Below are positions 60,093 through 64,000 of a stretch of DNA of 64,000 bases, piece after piece. The first letter of the stretch is position 1. The number at the start of each line of letters is the position of its first letter. The notes below the pieces were generated by a model that saw only the letters and a list, made by a program, of their open reading frames with translations, made no database searches and was not told the DNA's origin. Source of the DNA: JASHSH01 sp036490215 (GTDB lineage: Bacteria > Pseudomonadota > Alphaproteobacteria > Rhodospirillales > Magnetospirillaceae); NCBI GenBank assembly GCA_036490215.1, contig DASXEH010000056.1, positions 124,001 through 188,000 on the forward strand, given 5' to 3'. Position numbers and translations under genes: made by a program.

Positions 60093-60968
60093 TCAACCGA
60101 ACATAGCGGGCGGCAAACCGCGCACGCCGGGCGCTACGGTAAACAGTGAACCGGCCTGGGACTCGTTGGGGCGTTCATGTGCCGCCGTCGTGATCGCCAG
60201 TCTGTCGAGCGCCGCGCCATAGAATACGCAAGACGTGACACGCGAACACGGCAGCGCAATCGCACGATCGACGCGGCCATCGGCCAGGAAACGCGTCACG
60301 CGTGCGCCATCCCAATGGCACACCCAGAGCCCACCCTCGGCGTCGGTGGTCATACCATCCGGGTAGCCATCCGCCGCCGTGAATTTGATATGAACGCGCT
60401 TGTTCTTCAGCGTTCCATCGGCGCCGAGATCGAAGGCATAGATCGTCTGCGCCATGCTGTCGGTGTGATAGAGCGTCTTGCCATCGGCGCTGACCGCGGG
60501 GCCGTTGGCGACGCCATAGCCGCTATCGACCTGCGTCACGGCGCCATTGGGATCGATGCGATAGAAATTGCCGGTGGCTGCGCCCGATTCGGCATCTTCC
60601 ATGCTGCCCGCCCAGACGCGGCCATAAGGATCGGCCTTGGCGTCGTTGAAGCGGTTACCCGGGATATGCGCCTCGGGCCGCGCGACATCGGCAACGATCA
60701 CCGGCCCGGTCTGCAGATCGAGGCGCATATGAACGATGCGCGTCTTGAGCGCGGCGAGGAAACCATCGCCGTCCTTGCGCTCGATCAGCCAGACGCAGGC
60801 CTCAGGCATCGACCATTCCGAGGACGACCCATCATCGGGCGACCAGGCGATCAGCCGCTTACCGCGAATATCGACGAAGAGCACGCGGTTGAGGCGCGGC
60901 GACCAGGTCGGGCCCTCGCCGAGGACGGCCCGACCAGTCCATACCGGTTGTGGCGATAGCGGCGCCAT
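60093..60968 (-). CDS. SMP-30/gluconolactonase-like sugar lactonase
   Basis: A 291-residue six-bladed beta-propeller lactonase. The metal site residues appear as Glu in LGEGPTWSPRLN, Asn in GNRFNDAKADPYGRVWAGSM and Asp in VSADGKTLYHTDS. It should hydrolyse the pentono-lactone made by the sugar dehydrogenase to the open acid. The ATG at 60968 has little ribosome site; it follows the dehydratase stop by 26 bp. Assignment as L-arabinonolactonase is by context. Confidence 0.88.
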   Translation of the reverse strand: MAPLSPQPVWTGRAVLGEGPTWSPRLNRVLFVDIRGKRLIAWSPDDGSSSEWSMPEACVWLIERKDGDGFLAALKTRIVHMRLDLQTGPVIVADVARPEAHIPGNRFNDAKADPYGRVWAGSMEDAESGAATGNFYRIDPNGAVTQVDSGYGVANGPAVSADGKTLYHTDSMAQTIYAFDLGADGTLKNKRVHIKFTAADGYPDGMTTDAEGGLWVCHWDGARVTRFLADGRVDRAIALPCSRVTSCVFYGAALDRLAITTAAHERPNESQAGSLFTVAPGVRGLPPAMFG

Positions 60969-60994
60969 GAGTCAGTTTCGCGAGCGGCGCTGGT

Positions 60995-62719
60995 TTAGTG
61001 CGATTCGCGCGGAACCGGCGCGCCGCTGCCGCCGACCAGGAAGTCGAGGTCGGCGCCCTTGTCGGCCTGCAGCACATGCTCCTGATAGAGGCGCTGATAA
61101 CCGCGACTGGCGATCTCAGGCGCCTTCCAGGCCTTGCGGCGCTCGGCCAGCGTGGCGTCGTCGACTTCGAGGTGCAGCTTCCGCGCCTCGACATCGAGCG
61201 TGATCATGTCGCCGGTCTCCACCAGCGCCAGCGGACCACCGACCGAGGCTTCCGGTGCCACGTGCAGTACAACGGTGCCATAGGCCGTACCCGACATGCG
61301 CGCATCGGAGATGCGCACCATGTCGGTGATGCCCTTGCGCAGAACCTTCGGCGGGAGCGGCATGTTGCCGACTTCGGCCATGCCCGGATAGCCCCGCGGA
61401 CCGCAGTTTTTCAGCACCATGATGCTGTTCTCGTCGATGTCGAGCGACTCGTCGTTGATCGTCTCGTGGAACTCTTCGATCGTCTCGAAGACATAGGCGC
61501 GGCCGCGATGCTTCATCAGATGCGGGCTGGCGGCGGACGGCTTGATCACCGCGCCGTCGGGGCAGAGATTGCCGCGCAGGATGGCGATGCCGGCCTGGGC
61601 CTTGAAGGGGTCCTCGTAGCTCTTAATGACGTTCTTGTCCCAGTTCTCGGCGCCAGCGACGTTCTCGCCGATCGTCTTGCCATTGACCGTCGGCGCGTTG
61701 TTATGCAGCAGGCCTTTTTCGGCCAAGGTGCGCAGCACCACCGGCAGACCGCCGGCATAGTAGAAGTCTTCCATCAGGTGCTTACCCGACGGCTGGATGT
61801 CGACGATGTTCGAAATGTGCGAGCCGATGCGATCGAAATCATCGATGTCGAGCGGCACGCCGATACGGCCGGCCATGGCGATCAGGTGGATCACGGCATT
61901 GGTCGAACCGCCGATCGCCGCGAGTGTGCGGATCGCGTTCTCGAAGTTCTCGCGCTTGAGAATCTGCGACATGCGCAGATCCTCGTTGACCATCTGCACG
62001 ATGCGGCGGCCCGTCAGCTGCGACAGCGTGTAGCGACGCGCATCGACGGCCGGGATCGCGGCATTGCCGGGCAGCGCCATGCCCAGCGATTCAACCATGC
62101 AGGCCATGGTGGAAGCGGTGCCCATGGTCATGCAGTGGCCCTTCGACCGGCCCATGCCGGCCTCGGCGGCGAAGAATTCCTCAATCGGCATTTTGCCGGC
62201 GCGGACGTCTTCCGACATCTGCCACACGCCGGTGCCCGAACCGAGTTCACGGTCCTTGTAACGCCCTTTCAGCATCGGACCACCGGAAAGGCCGATCGTG
62301 GGAAGGTCGCAAGACGCGGCGCCCATCATCAAGGACGGGGTGGTCTTGTCGCAGCCCATCAGCAGCACGACGCCATCGATCGGGTTGGCGCGAATCGACT
62401 CTTCCACATCCATACTGGCCAGGTTGCGGAACAGCATGGCCGTGGGGCGCAGATTGGTTTCGCCCAGGCTCATCACCGGGAATTCGAGCGGGAAGCCGCC
62501 GGCCTCCCAAACACCGCGCTTCACCCATTCGGCGACGTCGCGGAAATGGCCGTTGCAGGGGGTCAGCTCGGACCAGGTGTTGCAAATGCCGATGACGGGA
62601 CGCCCTTCGAACAGGTCCTGCGGATACCCCTGATTCTTCATCCAGCTGCGGTGGGCGAACCCATCGCGGTCCTTCAGACCGAACCACTCGTGGCTACGCA
62701 ACCTATTCCGTTTGCTCAT
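60995..62719 (-). CDS. IlvD/Edd-family dehydratase, putative L-arabinonate dehydratase
   Basis: A 574-residue Fe-S dehydratase. Cluster ligands: Cys46 in PVIGICNTWSELTPCN, Cys123 in LLMGCDKTTPS, and Cys in LKNCGPRGYPGMAEV; SDARMSGTAYG contains the active-site Ser. EEFFAAEAGMGRSKGHCMTM and IGGSTNAVIHL are family blocks. Sequence type resembles sugar-acid dehydratases (arabinonate/xylonate) more than IlvD. Start ATG 62719 follows GGGACGG. First gene of the minus-strand pathway operon. Confidence 0.9.
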   Translation of the reverse strand: MSKRNRLRSHEWFGLKDRDGFAHRSWMKNQGYPQDLFEGRPVIGICNTWSELTPCNGHFRDVAEWVKRGVWEAGGFPLEFPVMSLGETNLRPTAMLFRNLASMDVEESIRANPIDGVVLLMGCDKTTPSLMMGAASCDLPTIGLSGGPMLKGRYKDRELGSGTGVWQMSEDVRAGKMPIEEFFAAEAGMGRSKGHCMTMGTASTMACMVESLGMALPGNAAIPAVDARRYTLSQLTGRRIVQMVNEDLRMSQILKRENFENAIRTLAAIGGSTNAVIHLIAMAGRIGVPLDIDDFDRIGSHISNIVDIQPSGKHLMEDFYYAGGLPVVLRTLAEKGLLHNNAPTVNGKTIGENVAGAENWDKNVIKSYEDPFKAQAGIAILRGNLCPDGAVIKPSAASPHLMKHRGRAYVFETIEEFHETINDESLDIDENSIMVLKNCGPRGYPGMAEVGNMPLPPKVLRKGITDMVRISDARMSGTAYGTVVLHVAPEASVGGPLALVETGDMITLDVEARKLHLEVDDATLAERRKAWKAPEIASRGYQRLYQEHVLQADKGADLDFLVGGSGAPVPRESH

Positions 62720-62812
62720 GTTTCCGTCCCCGTTCCTATTGCGCACGGCCCGGCCGCGCGGTCCGAATTTGTCCCGTTTTCCGTTCCCGGTTTAGCGGGC
62801 AGGTGTTAGAAG

Positions 62813-62856
62813 GTCCAAGCTATGGACTGTCCCGAGCGGTCCGGTCAATAGCTATT
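62813..62856. promoter_or_regulatory. Palindromes in the divergent promoter region of the pentose genes
   Basis: GTCCAAGCTATGGAC (62813-62827) has 5-bp inverted arms around 5 bp, and AATAGCTATT (62847-62856) is a perfect 10-bp palindrome. Both lie between the divergent dehydratase and SDR genes, the place for a FadR-type operator controlling both arms of the cluster. Confidence 0.4.
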
Positions 62857-62886
62857 CGTCATACAAATAAAAAACGAAGGGGAGCC

Positions 62887-63654
62887 ATGCATCAGCCTGC
62901 GATTTATCCGGGGCTTACCGGGAAAACCGTGTTCATTACCGGCGGCGGGAGCGGAATTGGTGCCGCGCATACGGCCGGGTTCGCCCGCCAGAAAGCCAAA
63001 GTGGCCTTTGTCGACATCGCGGTGGACAATGGCCGGGCTTTGGTCGACAAAATCGAGGCCGAAACCGGCAACAAACCGCTCTTCATCCCCTGCGATATCC
63101 GCGACGTGAAAGCGCTGCAGGCAGCGGTGGAGAAGACCCGCGCCGAACTCGGCGATATTTCGGTTCTGGTGAACAATGCGGCCAACGATCAGCGCCACAA
63201 GGTCGAGGATGTCACGGTCGAGTTCTGGGACGATCGCATGGCGATCAACCTGCGCCCGATGTTCTTCGCCTGCCAGGCCGTGCTGCCCCATATGAAGCGC
63301 CTCGGCGGCGGATCGATCGTCAATTTCGGATCGATCTCGTGGATGGTGGCGCATGGCAACTTCCCTGCCTATGCGACAGCCAAAGCGGCGGTTCAAGGGC
63401 TGACGCGGACGCTCGCCCGCGATCTTGGGCCCCACAATATTCGCGTCAACACGGTGACGCCCGGCTGGGTGATGACCGAGCGGCAGATCAAACTGTGGCT
63501 GACGCCCGAGGCCGATGCCGAACGTGAAAAGATGCAGTGCCTGAAGGCGCGCGTGATGCCCGAAGATATCGCCGACATGGTGCTGTTCCTCGCGTCCGAT
63601 GCCGCTTCGAAATGCACGGCGCAGGATTTCATCGTGGACGCCGGCTGGGCCTAA
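62887..63654 (+). CDS. SDR-family sugar dehydrogenase candidate
   Basis: A 255-residue classical SDR: cofactor loop FITGGGSGIGAAHTAGFA, NNAANDQRHKVEDVT, catalytic Ser in FGSISWMVAHG and Tyr/Lys in PAYATAKAAVQ, and the TPGWVMTERQIKLWL substrate loop. Divergent from the lactone-to-oxoglutarate operon and the only dehydrogenase at this end, so it is the likely pentose 1-dehydrogenase (L-arabinose or related). AAGGGGAGCC precedes the ATG. Followed by a good terminator. Confidence 0.85.
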   Translation: MHQPAIYPGLTGKTVFITGGGSGIGAAHTAGFARQKAKVAFVDIAVDNGRALVDKIEAETGNKPLFIPCDIRDVKALQAAVEKTRAELGDISVLVNNAANDQRHKVEDVTVEFWDDRMAINLRPMFFACQAVLPHMKRLGGGSIVNFGSISWMVAHGNFPAYATAKAAVQGLTRTLARDLGPHNIRVNTVTPGWVMTERQIKLWLTPEADAEREKMQCLKARVMPEDIADMVLFLASDAASKCTAQDFIVDAGWA

Positions 63655-63676
63655 CGCCTAGACACCACACGATCAC

Positions 63677-63705
63677 AAACCTCGCGCTTCTTTCGCGCGG
63701 GTTTT
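63677..63705 (+). terminator. Terminator behind the SDR gene
   Basis: AAACC (63677-63681) and CGCG (63683-63686) pair with CGCG (63694-63697) and GGTTT (63700-63704) around a short T-rich loop, followed by T. This is the expected form of a factor-independent terminator 23 bp past the stop. Confidence 0.6.
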
Positions 63706-63778
63706 GCCGCAAAGGAGCCATACCGAGCATGCAGCGTGGTTCTCGCGTCGCGAGTCACATAGCGAAAGGACCGCTCTC

Positions 63779-63934
63779 ATGCTCGGTACCGTTCTGCTTA
63801 TCGTTCTCATTCTGCTGTTGGTCGGCGCGCTGCCCAGCTGGCCGTATAGCTCGGGTTGGGGCTATTACCCGGCCGGCGGTTTGGGCACGGTCTTCGTGAT
63901 CATCCTCGTGCTGGTCTTGATAGGTCAAATCTAG
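63779..63934 (+). CDS. DUF3309-type small hydrophobic protein
   Basis: A 51-residue membrane peptide: MLGTVLLIVLILLLVGALPS, a central YSSGWGYYPAGG turn, then VFVIILVLVLIGQI. The two hydrophobic halves with W/PxY-rich loop match DUF3309, small proteins widespread in proteobacteria. AAAGGA precedes the ATG. Function unknown; they are often stress-related. Confidence 0.8.
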   Translation: MLGTVLLIVLILLLVGALPSWPYSSGWGYYPAGGLGTVFVIILVLVLIGQI

Positions 63935-64000
63935 ACGCGCCAGAGGCAGCAGCGCAGGCCAGCGCTCAACTGCGCCGGCCTGCGATTCCCTTCGACGATA

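Noticed and set aside
60998..62809. 603-codon plus-strand frame opposite the dehydratase
   Set aside because: Shadow frame: His/Arg/Gly-biased, no recognisable domain; dehydratase ligands are intact on the minus strand.
1..64000. tRNA or rRNA genes
   Set aside because: No T-loop or acceptor-stem combination or rRNA-like sequence was found on reading both strands.

Overview
The window is high-GC DNA of alphaproteobacterial, probably Rhodospirillales-like, character. That inference rests on the conserved uvrC-pgsA-moaD-moaE order, fused cysNC behind cysD, DUF1127 and MocR proteins, many orphan receivers and hybrid kinases, and the short palindromic repeats scattered between genes. No rRNA, tRNA or CRISPR array was found.

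Region 1 (1-23.4 kb) is signalling and surface functions. It opens with the 3' end of a class D beta-lactamase. A structured intergenic region follows, then a 1468-residue protein built almost entirely from about 180 tandem octapeptides (1108-5514). Next come a Cache-HAMP hybrid histidine kinase, a TetR regulator whose start codon sits inside a twin operator, two single-domain receivers (one with the phospho-acceptor Asp replaced by Glu), a sulfotransferase remnant and two small lipoproteins. A CBS-type hybrid kinase with an Hpt domain is divergent from a SulP-STAS-cNMP transporter. The block ends with a LytTR membrane regulator, a Tat-exported flavoprotein, a patatin, a 3-hydroxybutyrate dehydrogenase and an MFS carrier.

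Region 2 (23.4-27.5 kb) is accessory. It holds an MntA/HepT-type toxin-antitoxin operon with two extra small genes, an orphan gene, a 23-bp phased repeat array and an AT-rich island with a perfect 16-bp parS sequence. Nine bases beyond parS begins a roughly 2-kb IS1595-type element with imperfect terminal repeats. It carries a HEPN-like gene and two tiny ORFs as passengers.

Region 3 (27.6-46.7 kb) is mostly housekeeping: a phosphoribosyltransferase, sulfate activation (cysD, cysNC), an SGNH hydrolase, a MocR regulator with a palindromic start-site operator, an aldo/keto reductase, RidA, moaE, moaD, pgsA, uvrC, a FolM-like reductase and an EF-G-like GTPase. It ends with a DUF6817 / TPR-2OG-oxygenase pair and a hydroxyacid dehydrogenase.

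Region 4 (46.7-64 kb) is carbon catabolism. A DapA-like lyase and an amidase overlap, followed by a VOC protein, a small orphan, a PEP-mutase-like enzyme, a Gfo/Idh oxidoreductase and a TIM-barrel isomerase. A ribulokinase-like FGGY kinase and an aldose epimerase come next. Two paralogous FadR regulators precede an apparently complete non-phosphorylating pentose (L-arabinose type) route: SDR dehydrogenase, SMP-30 lactonase, IlvD/Edd dehydratase, AraD1/FAH dehydratase and ketoglutarate-semialdehyde dehydrogenase, leading to 2-oxoglutarate.
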